Below, in pieces: positions 16,810-26,384 of a stretch of 64,000 bases of DNA. A model generated the notes under the pieces. It made no database searches, was not told the DNA's origin, and saw nothing but the letters and a program-made list of their open reading frames with translations. The position numbers were made by a program, and so were the translations under genes. The stretch is from Planctomycetota bacterium. Its GTDB lineage: Bacteria; Planctomycetota; UBA1135; UBA2386. The stretch's first letter is position 1. Every line of letters starts with the position of its first letter. The stretch lies in assembly GCA_016794425.1 (NCBI GenBank), contig JAEUHR010000004.1, positions 48,750-112,749 on the forward strand. The letters are read 5' to 3'.

Positions 16810-18963
16810 TCACAGCAGGCCGCGGCGCTGCAGCAGTGCCTTGGTGTCGAGGTCGCGGCCGCGGAACGCCGCGAACATCGACATCGGCTCCTGCGTGAGC
16901 CCGCGCGACAGCACCGCCGCGCGGAACGCGGCGCCGTTCGCCGCGGTCATGCCGCCGCGCTCCATGACGGCGGCGAACGCGTCGGCCGCCAGCGCCTCGC
17001 TCCACAGGTAGGCGTAGTAGCCCGCCGAGTAGCCGCCGGGCCAGACGTGCGCGAAGTAGGCGCTGCGGTAGCGCGGCGGCACCATCGGGTGTGCGACGCC
17101 GGCCTGCGCCAGCGCCTCGGCCTCGAACGCCTCGACGTCCGCGACCTTCGCGCCGGCCGGCAGTGTGTGCCACGCCATGTCGAGCAGCGCCGCGGCGATG
17201 TACTCGAGCGAGGCGAAACCCTGGCCGAACGTGCGCGCGCGACGGACCTTGTCGACCAGCTCCTGCGGCATCGGCGCGCCGCTCTGCCAGTGCACGGCGC
17301 AGCGCTGCAGCACCGCCGGGTCGAACGCGAAGTCCTCGTGGAACTGGCTCGGGAACTCGACGAAGTCGCGCGGCACGTTGGTGCCCGAGATCAGCGGGTA
17401 GCGCACCCGGCTGAACAGGCCGTGCACGCCGTGGCCGAACTCGTGGAACAGCGTCGTGACCTCGTCGAACGAGAGCAGCGTCGGCTGGCCCTGGCCGGGT
17501 TTGCCGATGTTCATCACGTTGACGACGACCGGCAGCGTGCCGAGCAGTTCGCTCTGGTCGACGAACTCGCTCATCCAGGCGCCGCCGCGCTTGCTGGGCC
17601 GCGCGTAGTAGTCGGCCAGGAACACGCCGACGGCGCTGCCGTCGCGGTCGAACACCTCGAACACGCGCACGTCGGGGTGGTAGACCGGCAGGTCCTTCCG
17701 CTCGCGCAGCGTGATGCCGTAGAGCTGCTGCGCCATGAAGAACAGGCCCTTCTGCAGCACCGAGTCGAGCTCGAAGTACTGCTTCACGACCGCCTCGTCG
17801 ACGTCGTAGCGCGCCTTGCGCACCTGCTCGGCGGCCCACGCCCAGTCCCACGGTTGCAGCTTCGTGCCGGGCGCCGCGCCGTCGAGGTGGCGCTGCAGGT
17901 CGGCCGCTTCCTGGTTCGCCTTGGCGACGATCGCCGGCGTCATGTCGCGCAGCATCTTCAGCACCGCCTCGGGCGTGCCGGCCATCTGGTCGGCCAGCAC
18001 GTAGGCGGCGTGGTTCGGGTAGCCGAGCAGCTGCGCGCGCTCGGCGCGCAGCTCGGCGAGGCGCAGCACCAGGGCCCGCGTGTCGTGCGCGTTGCCGCGG
18101 CTGCAGCGCTGCAGCGAGGCTTCGTGCACGCGGCGGCGCGTGTCGCGGTCGTCGAGCGACGACAGCACGCCCTGCGAACTCGGCAGCTGCAGCGGCAGCA
18201 GGAACTTGCCGGCATGGCCGGCGGCCTTGGCGGCGTCGGCCGCGGCCGACACGCCGCTGTCGCCGAGGCCGGCGAGCCCGGCCGCGTCGTCGACCAGCAC
18301 CGCGAGGTCGTTGGTGTCGGCCAGCAGTTCGTCCTGGAACCGCGTCGTCAGCTTCGACGACTCCTCGTTGATCGCGCGCAGCCGCTGCTGCGCCGTGGCG
18401 TCGAGCAGCGCGCCGTTGCGCACGAAGTTGAGCCGGTAGCGCTCGACCAGCCGCACGGCCTGCGGGTCGCTCAGTTCGTGGCGCCGCGCGTGCACGGCCT
18501 CGATGCGCCGGAACAGCGCCGCGTCCAGCCAGATCTCGTCCTGGTGCGCCGCGAGCTTCGGCGCGACCTCGGTCTGGATCGCCTGCCGCGCGTCGTTCTT
18601 GTCGGTGCCGATCAGGTTGAAGAACACCTTGCTGGTGCGGCCCAGCAGGTCGCCGCTGCGCTCGAGCGCCTCGATCGTGTTGGCGAACGTCGGCGGCGCC
18701 GGGTCGTTCGCGATCGCCTTCACCTCGGCCAGGTGCCGGCGCATGCCGGCCGCGAATGCCGGCAGGAAGTGCTCGTCGCGGATGCGGTCGAACGGCGGCA
18801 TCCGGTACGGCAGGGTGCTCTCGGCGAAGAACGGGTTCGTGGCCGGGTCCAGGACCTCGGCGGTGGCGGCGGTGGCGGGCGGCATGGCGTTCGGGGTGCT
18901 GTTCGGCGTGGAGCAGGCCGCGAGGGCCGCGGCGACGACGGCGCAGGGAGGTATCGGTCGCAT
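16810..18963 (-). CDS. M3-family zinc metallopeptidase, Dcp/oligopeptidase A type, lipoprotein
   Basis: 717 residues. The zinc site HEFGH is at about residues 507-511 (LFHEFGHGVHGLF), with the third ligand Glu536 25 residues later in VEFPSQ, which is the M3 arrangement. The N-terminus has a hydrophobic signal and a lipobox ending AALAACS, so the enzyme is probably an outer-membrane or periplasmic lipoprotein instead of the cytosolic form usual for OpdA. The region FDRIRDEHFLPAFAAGM and the length match peptidyl-dipeptidase Dcp/oligopeptidase A. It would trim short peptides. The ATG at 18963 is the only start that retains the signal. The tail is separated from the Rpn gene by about 90 bp. Confidence 0.94.
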   Translation of the reverse strand: MRPIPPCAVVAAALAACSTPNSTPNAMPPATAATAEVLDPATNPFFAESTLPYRMPPFDRIRDEHFLPAFAAGMRRHLAEVKAIANDPAPPTFANTIEALERSGDLLGRTSKVFFNLIGTDKNDARQAIQTEVAPKLAAHQDEIWLDAALFRRIEAVHARRHELSDPQAVRLVERYRLNFVRNGALLDATAQQRLRAINEESSKLTTRFQDELLADTNDLAVLVDDAAGLAGLGDSGVSAAADAAKAAGHAGKFLLPLQLPSSQGVLSSLDDRDTRRRVHEASLQRCSRGNAHDTRALVLRLAELRAERAQLLGYPNHAAYVLADQMAGTPEAVLKMLRDMTPAIVAKANQEAADLQRHLDGAAPGTKLQPWDWAWAAEQVRKARYDVDEAVVKQYFELDSVLQKGLFFMAQQLYGITLRERKDLPVYHPDVRVFEVFDRDGSAVGVFLADYYARPSKRGGAWMSEFVDQSELLGTLPVVVNVMNIGKPGQGQPTLLSFDEVTTLFHEFGHGVHGLFSRVRYPLISGTNVPRDFVEFPSQFHEDFAFDPAVLQRCAVHWQSGAPMPQELVDKVRRARTFGQGFASLEYIAAALLDMAWHTLPAGAKVADVEAFEAEALAQAGVAHPMVPPRYRSAYFAHVWPGGYSAGYYAYLWSEALAADAFAAVMERGGMTAANGAAFRAAVLSRGLTQEPMSMFAAFRGRDLDTKALLQRRGLL

Positions 18964-19154
18964 GGCCGCAGTCTACGGAGCGCCGTGGTGCGCCGAGAAC
19001 CGGCAACCGGCCCGGCGGCGCGCGGGCGGCGGAAATCCGCGGTCGCGGCTGCATCGGATTCGGCGGCTCGCGCCAGTTGTGCGTGGACCTGCACCGCGCG
19101 CCCACCGCGGTCGCCGTGGTCCGTCGCCCGCCAACGCCGAACCTCCCGATCCGC

Positions 19155-20438
19155 ATGGACCTCCGCCGCCTCCCCGCCCCGTTCGCGCTCGCCGTCGCCC
19201 TGGCTGCCCAGGTGCCGAACGACAGCGTGCTCGTGCTGACCACCCAGAGTGCGTTCTCGCCGCCCGAATGCGCGCTCGTGGACCCGTTGGGCGGCGGCGT
19301 CACGCCGGTGCCGCTGCTGTTCGGGCCGCTGGCCTTCGTGCCGCCCGCCGGCATCGCGGCCGACCCGGTCGATGCACAGTACCTCTGGTTCCTGAACGGC
19401 GAGACCAGCCTCGAAGCCGGCATCCGACGCGTGCCGATCGGCACGCTGGCGCTCCCGTCCGGCCCGTCGGCCGGCGCGGCCTGGACGCAGGTCGGCGGCA
19501 CGCGGATCCGCGTCGGTGCGAACCGGGTCTTCACGCTGCGCGCCGGCGGCATCGTCGAGGCGACGCCGAAGACCGGCGGGGCGCCGTTCCAGCTGCTGGT
19601 GCGGCCCGACGCGGTCGACATCGCGGTGCTCGGCAACCTGCTCTACGTCGCGTGCCGCGACGCGGCCGATCCGACCAACCCGGCGCCGCTGCTCGAACTC
19701 GACCTGCAGACCGGCGTGCAGCGCACGGTCGGCAGCTACGCCGACGTGCGCCGCGTCGCGGCCGCGGACTCGTTCGGCCTGATCGCGCTGGCGATCGACC
19801 TGCCGGGTGTGCTCGAGGTCGACGCCGTCAACGGTGCGATCGTCGGTGGCTTCCCGACCCCGGGTCCGGTCGAGGCGGTCACCTACGGCCGCTTCGGCAC
19901 GCTGGTCTACGGCATCACGCGGCCGGGCGGCTGCGACGTCTACAGCGTGCTGCGCAGCACGCCGGTGTTCTCGAGCACACAACCGGTGCTGATCGACCTC
20001 GACGCGACGCTGGCCAGGACCGCGTCGGTGGTGCCGTACGGCGCCGGCTGTGGCGCCGCAGCGGCGACCGCCTGGGTCGCGCCGACCAGCCCGCGGCTCG
20101 GCAACACCGGCTTCACGCTCGGCCTCGCCGGTGCGCCGGCGAATCTGCCGATCGGCCTGTTCCTCGGCGAGAGCCGCCTGTTCGCGTCGCTGCTCGGCGG
20201 CGCCTTGCCGATCACGCTGCAACCGCTCGCGAACGGCTGCGAACTGCTGGTCGACCCACTGGTGCCGGTGACCCTGGTCGCCGACGCTGCCGGCACGGCA
20301 TCGCTGCCGATCCCGATCCCGCTGGCGGCGACGCTCGCCGGCGTCGAGTGGGTCGGCCAGGCGTTCGTGTTCGATCCGACCGTCGGCCCGCTGTCGTTCG
20401 CCGGCACGGCCGGCGTGGCGCTGCGGCTGGACTTCTGA
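19155..20438 (+). CDS. Secreted protein, tandem paralogue A, with lineage C-terminal domain
   Basis: 427 residues from the ATG at 19155. Signal peptide: RRLPAPFALAVALAAQ. The body is beta-strand rich with a motif series like a beta-propeller or bulb domain (LYVACRDAADPTNPAP, LQTGVQRTVGSYADVRR). The last 130 residues begin at PYGAGCG and continue through LGNTGFTLGL, NGCELLVDP and LAGVEWVGQAFVF. It is clearly paralogous to the next gene: the same TVGSYADVR string and the same C-terminal motifs occur in the same order. It is the first of four same-strand genes with gaps of 30, 26 and 9 bp. The function is unknown; an exported or surface protein is likely. Confidence 0.85.
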   Translation: MDLRRLPAPFALAVALAAQVPNDSVLVLTTQSAFSPPECALVDPLGGGVTPVPLLFGPLAFVPPAGIAADPVDAQYLWFLNGETSLEAGIRRVPIGTLALPSGPSAGAAWTQVGGTRIRVGANRVFTLRAGGIVEATPKTGGAPFQLLVRPDAVDIAVLGNLLYVACRDAADPTNPAPLLELDLQTGVQRTVGSYADVRRVAAADSFGLIALAIDLPGVLEVDAVNGAIVGGFPTPGPVEAVTYGRFGTLVYGITRPGGCDVYSVLRSTPVFSSTQPVLIDLDATLARTASVVPYGAGCGAAAATAWVAPTSPRLGNTGFTLGLAGAPANLPIGLFLGESRLFASLLGGALPITLQPLANGCELLVDPLVPVTLVADAAGTASLPIPIPLAATLAGVEWVGQAFVFDPTVGPLSFAGTAGVALRLDF

Positions 20439-20468
20439 TCCCCTCTCCCTGCTTCCCGGAGCCTCGCG

Positions 20469-21725
20469 ATGAACTCCCTGCGTTGCCTCGTCCTGCTCGG
20501 CCTGACCGCGGCGCCGACCGTCGCCCAGATCCCGCACGACACCGCCGTCGTGCTCGAGACGTCCGTGCCGCAAGGCCTCAACTACACGTTCGTCGACGTG
20601 TTCGGCCGCGGCATCACGCCGGTGCTCGGGCAGAACGTGTTCCTGACGCCGCCGCCGGTCAGCGTCGCCACCGATCCGGTCGGTGCCGACTACTACTGGT
20701 TCCTGTCGACGGTCGGGCTCGCCGGCACCTGGCGCAGCAGCGTCGGCGCGCTCGGTCGGATCCAGCAGTCGGTGTGGGGCGCCTGGCTGCGCCTGCCGGG
20801 CCAGCGCCTCGAGGTCGGCGCGTCGCAGGTGTTCAGCCTGCGCGGCGATCTGGTCGAGGCGTGCCCGAAGCCGTCGACCGGACCCGGGCAGCCGGTGACG
20901 CTGTTCCAGCTCGCCGGTGCGGTCGATCTCGCGGTGGTCGGCACCAACCTCTACGTCGCGAGCTGGAACGGCGGCGCCCCGGCGCCGGTGGTCGAGTACC
21001 ACCTGCCGACCGGCCAGCAGCGCACGGTCGGCAGCTACGCGGACGTGCGGTGCATCGCCGCGTCGCCGCTGGTGCCCGAGCTGTGCCTGGGCCTCGCCAA
21101 CGGCACCGTGCAGCGCGTCGACGTCGCCACCGGTGCCGTCACGGCGACGACGGCCACCGGCCTCGGCAGCCTGGTCGCGGTCGGCTACACGCGCTTCGGC
21201 ACGCTGCTCTACGCCGATGGGCAGCAGCTGTGGAGCGAACTGGTGCCGACGGCGCCGATCCACGTCAGCACCAGCTCGATCGTCGACTTCGGCGTCGCGA
21301 CGCACCTGGTCGCCACGGCGACGCCGTTCGGCGAAGGCTGCGGCCGCGGCCGGCTCGCCGAGTGGGTGGCCAACGGCGTGCCGTCGCTCGGCAATGCGAC
21401 GTTCTCGATCGGCGTGCGCAACGCGGTGCCGACGAGCTTCGCGGTGCTGGCGATCGGCGCCGACCGGGCCGCCACGTCGGCCGGCGTGCCGCTGCCGCTG
21501 GACCTGCAGCCGATCGGCGCGCCGGGCTGCAAGCTGCTGGTCGATCCGGCGGTGCTGGCGCTGTGGCCGACGAACGTGTTCGGCGATGCCGACCAGCCGC
21601 TGCCGATTCCGAGCAACCCGGCGTTCGCCGGCATCGAGTGGAGCGGCCAGTGGATCGTGCCCGACCCGCTGGTCGCGCCGCTGGGCCTGGCGATCACGCG
21701 CGGGCTGGTCTGCGCGATCCGCTGA
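20469..21725 (+). CDS. Secreted protein, tandem paralogue B
   Basis: 418 residues. Signal peptide: MNSLRCLVLLGLTAAPTVAQ. It aligns along its whole length with the preceding protein: PVSVATDPVGADYYWFLS matches the upstream DPVDAQYLWFLN region, QRTVGSYADVR is shared exactly, and the C-terminus carries PFGEGCG, LGNATFSIGV, GCKLLVDP and FAGIEWSGQWIV. The two genes therefore arose by tandem duplication and have since diverged. It lies 26 bp upstream of the membrane-tethered sigma factor gene. No enzymatic motif is seen. Confidence 0.85.
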   Translation: MNSLRCLVLLGLTAAPTVAQIPHDTAVVLETSVPQGLNYTFVDVFGRGITPVLGQNVFLTPPPVSVATDPVGADYYWFLSTVGLAGTWRSSVGALGRIQQSVWGAWLRLPGQRLEVGASQVFSLRGDLVEACPKPSTGPGQPVTLFQLAGAVDLAVVGTNLYVASWNGGAPAPVVEYHLPTGQQRTVGSYADVRCIAASPLVPELCLGLANGTVQRVDVATGAVTATTATGLGSLVAVGYTRFGTLLYADGQQLWSELVPTAPIHVSTSSIVDFGVATHLVATATPFGEGCGRGRLAEWVANGVPSLGNATFSIGVRNAVPTSFAVLAIGADRAATSAGVPLPLDLQPIGAPGCKLLVDPAVLALWPTNVFGDADQPLPIPSNPAFAGIEWSGQWIVPDPLVAPLGLAITRGLVCAIR

Positions 21726-21751
21726 GGCTCTGAGCGAACGCGGGAGCGGCG

Positions 21752-24283
21752 ATGACCGAGAACGAGATCCACGACCTGCTGGGCGACGTGCACTGGCTGC
21801 GGGCCCTGGCCCGGCGGCTGGCGCGCGACCCCGACACCGCCGACGACCTGGTGCAGGAGGCCTGCGCGATCGCGCTGCGGCAGGACCCGCCGCCGCAGCA
21901 CTGGCGGTCGTGGCTGGTCGGCGTGCTGCGCACGCTGGTGCGCGCCGAGCGGCGCGGCACGGCCGTGCGGCAGCAGCGGCACGCGGCCGCCGCGCGCGAT
22001 GCCGAAGCCGAAGCGACCGAGACGCTGGTGCAGCGCGCCGAAGTCCAGCAGCTGCTGGCGCAGGCCGTGCTGCAGCTCGACGAGCCGTACCGCGCCACCG
22101 TGCTGCTGCGCTACTTCGAGGGCGAGCCGCCGCGTCGCATCGCCGCGCGCCACGGCGTGCCGGTCGCGACCGTGCACAGCCGCCTGCAGCGCGCCGTGCA
22201 GCAGCTGCGCGAACGGCTCGACCGCGACGCCGGCGGCCGCGCGCGGTGGCTCGCGCTGACCGTGCCGTTCGCCTGGCCGCGGCGCGCTCCGGCCCCGACT
22301 GCGGCCGCTGCCGGCACGCTGCGGCTGTCGTTCGCGGCGGTGCTGGTGCTCGCGGTCGGCGGCGCCGTGTGGTGGTGGCGCACCGCGCCGGCGCTGCCGG
22401 CGCCGGCGCCCGCAACGACCACCGCGGCCGTGCCCGCAGCCGCGCCGGTGCCGCCGCCGGCGGCACCCACGGTGGCCGCCGAACGCACGGCCGTGCCGCC
22501 GCCGGCAGTCGATGCGGCTGCGCCCGCACTGCACGCGGTGCGCGGCCGGGTCGTCGATGCCGACGGCCGCGCCGTCGCCGGCCTCGCGATCTCGGCGCTG
22601 CTGTCCTCGTCGCCGGCGGTCGCCGACGCGCGCGAGCTGCGCGCGCGCTTCGCCGAGAGTGGCGCCGACGGTGGGTTCGTCGGCGAGCTGCCCGGGCCGG
22701 TGGCGTTCCTGATGGTGCAGGACCGGAACCTCGCGAACGTGATGATCGGCACCTGGACGCCCGGTTCGACGGTCGTGCCGCTGCTCGTCGTCGCGCCGCG
22801 CCTGCGGCTCGCCGGTCGCGCCAGCACGGCCGACGGTCGCCCGCTGCTGTCGGGCCGGATCCAGCTCGAGCTGCCCGAGGACTTCTGGACCCGGTTGCCG
22901 GCGCGCGTCGACCGCGCGCAGGCGCTCGACTGCGCGACCGAGATCGCCGCCGACGGCGCGTTCGCGTTCGACGAAGTGCCGCTGGTGGCCGGCGCCGGGC
23001 TGGTGGCGACCGCCGCCGGGTGCACGCCGCTGCGGCTGCCGCTGCCGCCGGCGTCGACCGCCGACCTGCGGCTCGTGCTCGACGTCGCCGAAGCGCCGCG
23101 CGATGCGGTGCACGGCCGTGTGCAGGACGCCTTTGGCCGGCCGGCGGCCGGCGCGATGGTGGCCTGCGGCGCCGAGGCGACGCGCAGTGGCAGCGACGGC
23201 ACGTTCGTGCTGTTGCGGCCCCGCGCCGGCGCCGCCGCCGCCGTCGTCGCCGCGGTGCCGGGCTTCGCGCCGGCGCACGGCACGCTGCCGGCGCCCGGCG
23301 CAACCGACTTCGTGCTGCAGCTCGGCGCCGAAACCGCGACCCTGCACGGCCGCGTCGTCGATGCGGCGGGTCCGGTGGCCGGCGCGCGGGTCTGGATCGC
23401 CGATCCGACGCCGTTCGGCGCCTGGGCCGGCAGCGCGATGCTGCTCGAGTACTTCGTCGGCGGTGCCCCGCTCGCGGCCGGCGTCGAGGAAGCGCGCAGC
23501 GCGCCGCCGGCGGCCGAACGCAGCCTCGGCACGAGCTGGACGTTCGCCAGCGCGCCGACGGCGGCGTTCGCGTTCGCGACCACCGACGGCGACGGCCGCT
23601 TCACGGTGCCCGGCCTGCTCGACCGCGCCTACGTGCTGCGCGCATTCGATCCGCGCACCGGCCGCTTCGGCGAACGCGCGGCGGTCCGCGCCGCGACCGA
23701 CACCACGCTGGTGCTCGACGACGGCATCGTGCGCGACCTGCGCGGCCGCGTCGTCGCCGTCGACGGCACGCCGATCGCCGCGGCGCGGCTGCGGCAGCGA
23801 TTCGAGCTGTTCCGCCACCGTGCGCGGCTGCCGGCCGGCACGCGCGAGACGATCCACATGCTCGACGGCCCGTCGGCCGCGACCGACGCCGACGGCCGCT
23901 TCGCGCTGCTCGGCGTGCGGCTGCCGGAATCGATGTTCGTCGTCGAAGGCGACACGATCCTGCCGACGCAGCACTCGGTCACGGCCGCCGGGCAGGAGCT
24001 GCAGGTCACGGTCGAGCGGCGCTGCGCGGTCGAGGTCGTGCTGCCCGCTGCCGGCGAGGCCGACGCGGTCCGGTGCCGCGACGCTGCCGGCAAGGCCGTG
24101 TGGCTCGCGCGCGTGCACGGCGGCGGCATGGACGCGCAGCCGGTGCTGCCGCTGCACGACGGCCGCAGCGGCGTGTTCGTCGTCGGCGAACGGGCCGCGA
24201 CGCTGGTGCTGATGCGGTCCGACGTGCCGGTGCGCGAAGTGCCGATCGTGCCCGATCCGCAGCGCACGACCTTCGTCCAGTAG
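21752..24283 (+). CDS. ECF sigma factor fused to a membrane helix and carboxypeptidase-regulatory-like domains
   Basis: 843 residues in one frame. Residues 10-70 are sigma-2 (LRALARRLARDPDTADDLVQ, then WRSWLVGVLRTLVRAERR). Residues 98-157 are sigma-4 (LDEPYRATVLLRYFEGE, then RIAARHGVPVATVHSRLQRA). A transmembrane helix follows at 190-207 (LRLSFAAVLVLAVGGAVWW), then a Pro/Ala linker to about 258. At least four CarboxypepD_reg/SpaA-like beta-sandwich repeats begin near residues 261, 451, 531 and 661 (e.g. VRGRVVDADGRAVAG, VHGRVQDAFGRPAAG, LHGRVVDAAGPVAGA). The sigma part faces the cytoplasm and the sandwich domains the outside, so sensing and promoter selection are in one polypeptide. Release of the sigma domain, perhaps by proteolysis, is inferred. 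ECFs with C-terminal extensions are known in Planctomycetota. It lies between secreted protein genes, its likely targets. Confidence 0.9.
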   Translation: MTENEIHDLLGDVHWLRALARRLARDPDTADDLVQEACAIALRQDPPPQHWRSWLVGVLRTLVRAERRGTAVRQQRHAAAARDAEAEATETLVQRAEVQQLLAQAVLQLDEPYRATVLLRYFEGEPPRRIAARHGVPVATVHSRLQRAVQQLRERLDRDAGGRARWLALTVPFAWPRRAPAPTAAAAGTLRLSFAAVLVLAVGGAVWWWRTAPALPAPAPATTTAAVPAAAPVPPPAAPTVAAERTAVPPPAVDAAAPALHAVRGRVVDADGRAVAGLAISALLSSSPAVADARELRARFAESGADGGFVGELPGPVAFLMVQDRNLANVMIGTWTPGSTVVPLLVVAPRLRLAGRASTADGRPLLSGRIQLELPEDFWTRLPARVDRAQALDCATEIAADGAFAFDEVPLVAGAGLVATAAGCTPLRLPLPPASTADLRLVLDVAEAPRDAVHGRVQDAFGRPAAGAMVACGAEATRSGSDGTFVLLRPRAGAAAAVVAAVPGFAPAHGTLPAPGATDFVLQLGAETATLHGRVVDAAGPVAGARVWIADPTPFGAWAGSAMLLEYFVGGAPLAAGVEEARSAPPAAERSLGTSWTFASAPTAAFAFATTDGDGRFTVPGLLDRAYVLRAFDPRTGRFGERAAVRAATDTTLVLDDGIVRDLRGRVVAVDGTPIAAARLRQRFELFRHRARLPAGTRETIHMLDGPSAATDADGRFALLGVRLPESMFVVEGDTILPTQHSVTAAGQELQVTVERRCAVEVVLPAAGEADAVRCRDAAGKAVWLARVHGGGMDAQPVLPLHDGRSGVFVVGERAATLVLMRSDVPVREVPIVPDPQRTTFVQ

Positions 24284-24292
24284 CTTCCTGCC

Positions 24293-26374
24293 ATGGTCCC
24301 GCTCCGCCTGTTGTCGTGGTTCTTCGGCGCACTGCTGCTCGCCGCGTCGCCGCTGCGCGCGACCTGGTCGATCGTGATCGTCGACCTCGCGACCGGCGAA
24401 GTCGCGATCGGCATCGCCACCTGCCTGACCGGTTTCGACCTGCGGCCGGCGACCATCGTCGTCGTGCCGGGCTACGGCGCCGCGGCCGCGCAGTCGTTTA
24501 TCGGGCCGCTGGCGCTGCGCGAACTGATCCGCAGCGGCCTGCTCGCCGGCACGCCGGCGGCGCAGATCCTGGCGCAGCTGGCCGCGGCCGACGTCGGCCA
24601 CCAGGGCCGCCAGTACGGCATCGTCGGGCTCACGCACGGCGAGGTCACGTTCACCGGCAGCCAGGCGTTCGCGTGGGCCGGCGGCGTCACCGGCCAGGTC
24701 GGCTCGCTGCGCTACGCGATCCAGGGCAACGTGCTGACCGGCCAGCCGGTGGTCGCCGCGGCGGAACTCGCGCTGCAGACCACGCCGGGCTCGATCGCCG
24801 ACCGGCTGATGGCGGCGATGGCCGCGGCGCGCCAGTACGGCGGCGACGGCCGCTGCTCGTGCTCGGTCAGCCAGCCGACAGCGTGCGGCTCGCCGCCGGC
24901 CAGCTTCACGAAGTCGGCGCACATCGCGCAGATGGTCGTCAGCCGGCCCAGCGACGTCGATGCGCCGTGCACCACCGCGCTGGGCTGCGGCGCCGGCCAG
25001 TACTGGCTCGACCTCAACGTCGCCAACCAGCCGGCGACGGCGCTCGATCCGGTGCTGCAGCTGCAGGCGCTCTACGCGAACTGGCAGGCGCAGCAGGTCG
25101 GCCGCGCCGACCACTTCGCGTCGGGCGTCGCGCTGAGCACGAGCACGCTGCGCAGCAACGGCAGCGACACGCTCTACGGCACCGTCACGCTGCGCGACGC
25201 GAGCGGGGCCCCGATCGCCGGCACGCCGACCGTCACGGTGGGCCTGCGCGCGGGCTCGACCGCGACCGGCGTGGTGTTCTCGCCGGTCACGCCGCAGGCG
25301 AACGGCACCTACACGTTCACGATGCGCGCCGGCTTCGGCGCCGGGCAGGCGATCCTCGACGTCGCCGCGGTCGACGCGGTCGGCCGCGTCGGCATCTGGC
25401 CGCAGCCGGTGGTCGCGATCGGCGATCCGTTCGGTCCGTGCGGCCGCGGCGCGATCGCCGACGGTGCCGGCGGCGTGTTCGACGCGCTGTCGGTGTCGGG
25501 CAGCGGCGGCAGCAACCGCGTCGTCGAGGTCGGCTACGGCCAGCCGTTCTCGCTGGCGCTGGCGCCGCCGGTCGGCGTGCCGACGGGCTTCCCGGTCGGC
25601 CTGTTCGCGCTGTGGCTGCACGTCGGCGCCAACCCGGTCGGCTTCGAGGTGCCGCTCGGTGCCGGCAACGGCGCGCTGTGCTTCACGCCGGCGCCGTTCG
25701 TGCCGGCGCCGACGCTGGTGCTCGCCGACACGTTCGGGCTCGGCGGTCTGCTGCCGGCGGTGCCGGCGCCCTGGTCGCTGAACCTGCCGGGTGTGCCGGC
25801 GGTGTTCGACGCGGTGCTGCAGGCGGTCATGGTCAGCGATGCGGCGGCGACGTTCGCGGCGACCAATGCCGTGCTGCTGCGGTTCGTGCCGCTGCCGGCG
25901 CCGGTGATCACGCAGGTGCTGCCGATCGCGGCGGTCGCCGGGCAGACCGTGACCGTGACCGGCACGAACTTCGTCAGCGGCATGCAGGCGACGCTGGCCG
26001 GCAGTCCGCTGGCGCTCGGCCCGGTCGCGCCCGTGCAGACGTCGTTCGTGATGCCGCCCGGCGTGCCGTGCGACGCGCCGCTCGTGCTCGTGAACCCGGG
26101 CTCGGGGCCGGCGCAGCGCGTCGTCAATCCGACGCCGCTGGTGACCAGCGTGCAGCCGGCGTCGGGCACGCGCTTCGGCGGCACGACGGTCGTGCTGGTG
26201 GGGCAGAACCTGCTCGGCACCACGGTGACGTTCGGCGGCGTGCCGCTGCAGGTGGTGGCGCAGACCGCGACCACGATCGTCGGCACGACGCCGGCCGGCG
26301 CACCGGGCGCGGCGGCGGTGCAGGTCGTGCATCCGAACGGCTGCCAGAGCGCGGCGACGTTCACGTACTTCTGA
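24293..26374 (+). CDS. Secreted DUF1028 (Ntn-hydrolase-like) protein with Ig-like and IPT/TIG domains
   Basis: 693 residues, ATG at 24293, 9 bp after the sigma fusion gene. The signal peptide (LLSWFFGALLLAASPLRA) is cleaved just before the DUF1028 start ATWSIVIVDLATGEVAIGIAT, which fits the family's habit of an N-terminal nucleophile-like fold. DUF1028 covers about residues 23-230 (GGDGRCSCSVSQ near its end). An invasin/bacterial Ig-like domain follows at about 270-370 (LYGTVTLRDASGAPIAGTP). Next comes a region related to the lineage C-terminal domain (about 385-540), and then two IPT/TIG repeats (VITQVLPIAAVAGQTVTVTG and LVTSVQPASGTRFGGTTVVL). The activity of DUF1028 proteins is unproven. 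Co-expression with the sigma gene is inferred from the spacing. Confidence 0.88.
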   Translation: MVPLRLLSWFFGALLLAASPLRATWSIVIVDLATGEVAIGIATCLTGFDLRPATIVVVPGYGAAAAQSFIGPLALRELIRSGLLAGTPAAQILAQLAAADVGHQGRQYGIVGLTHGEVTFTGSQAFAWAGGVTGQVGSLRYAIQGNVLTGQPVVAAAELALQTTPGSIADRLMAAMAAARQYGGDGRCSCSVSQPTACGSPPASFTKSAHIAQMVVSRPSDVDAPCTTALGCGAGQYWLDLNVANQPATALDPVLQLQALYANWQAQQVGRADHFASGVALSTSTLRSNGSDTLYGTVTLRDASGAPIAGTPTVTVGLRAGSTATGVVFSPVTPQANGTYTFTMRAGFGAGQAILDVAAVDAVGRVGIWPQPVVAIGDPFGPCGRGAIADGAGGVFDALSVSGSGGSNRVVEVGYGQPFSLALAPPVGVPTGFPVGLFALWLHVGANPVGFEVPLGAGNGALCFTPAPFVPAPTLVLADTFGLGGLLPAVPAPWSLNLPGVPAVFDAVLQAVMVSDAAATFAATNAVLLRFVPLPAPVITQVLPIAAVAGQTVTVTGTNFVSGMQATLAGSPLALGPVAPVQTSFVMPPGVPCDAPLVLVNPGSGPAQRVVNPTPLVTSVQPASGTRFGGTTVVLVGQNLLGTTVTFGGVPLQVVAQTATTIVGTTPAGAPGAAAVQVVHPNGCQSAATFTYF

Positions 26375-26384
26375 GCTCGGCCTC

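Noticed and set aside
18720..23303. Very long antisense open frames over the secreted-protein operon (also 21209-26458)
   Set aside because: Arg/Ala-rich low-complexity translations with no motifs, overlapping well-supported genes on the plus strand.
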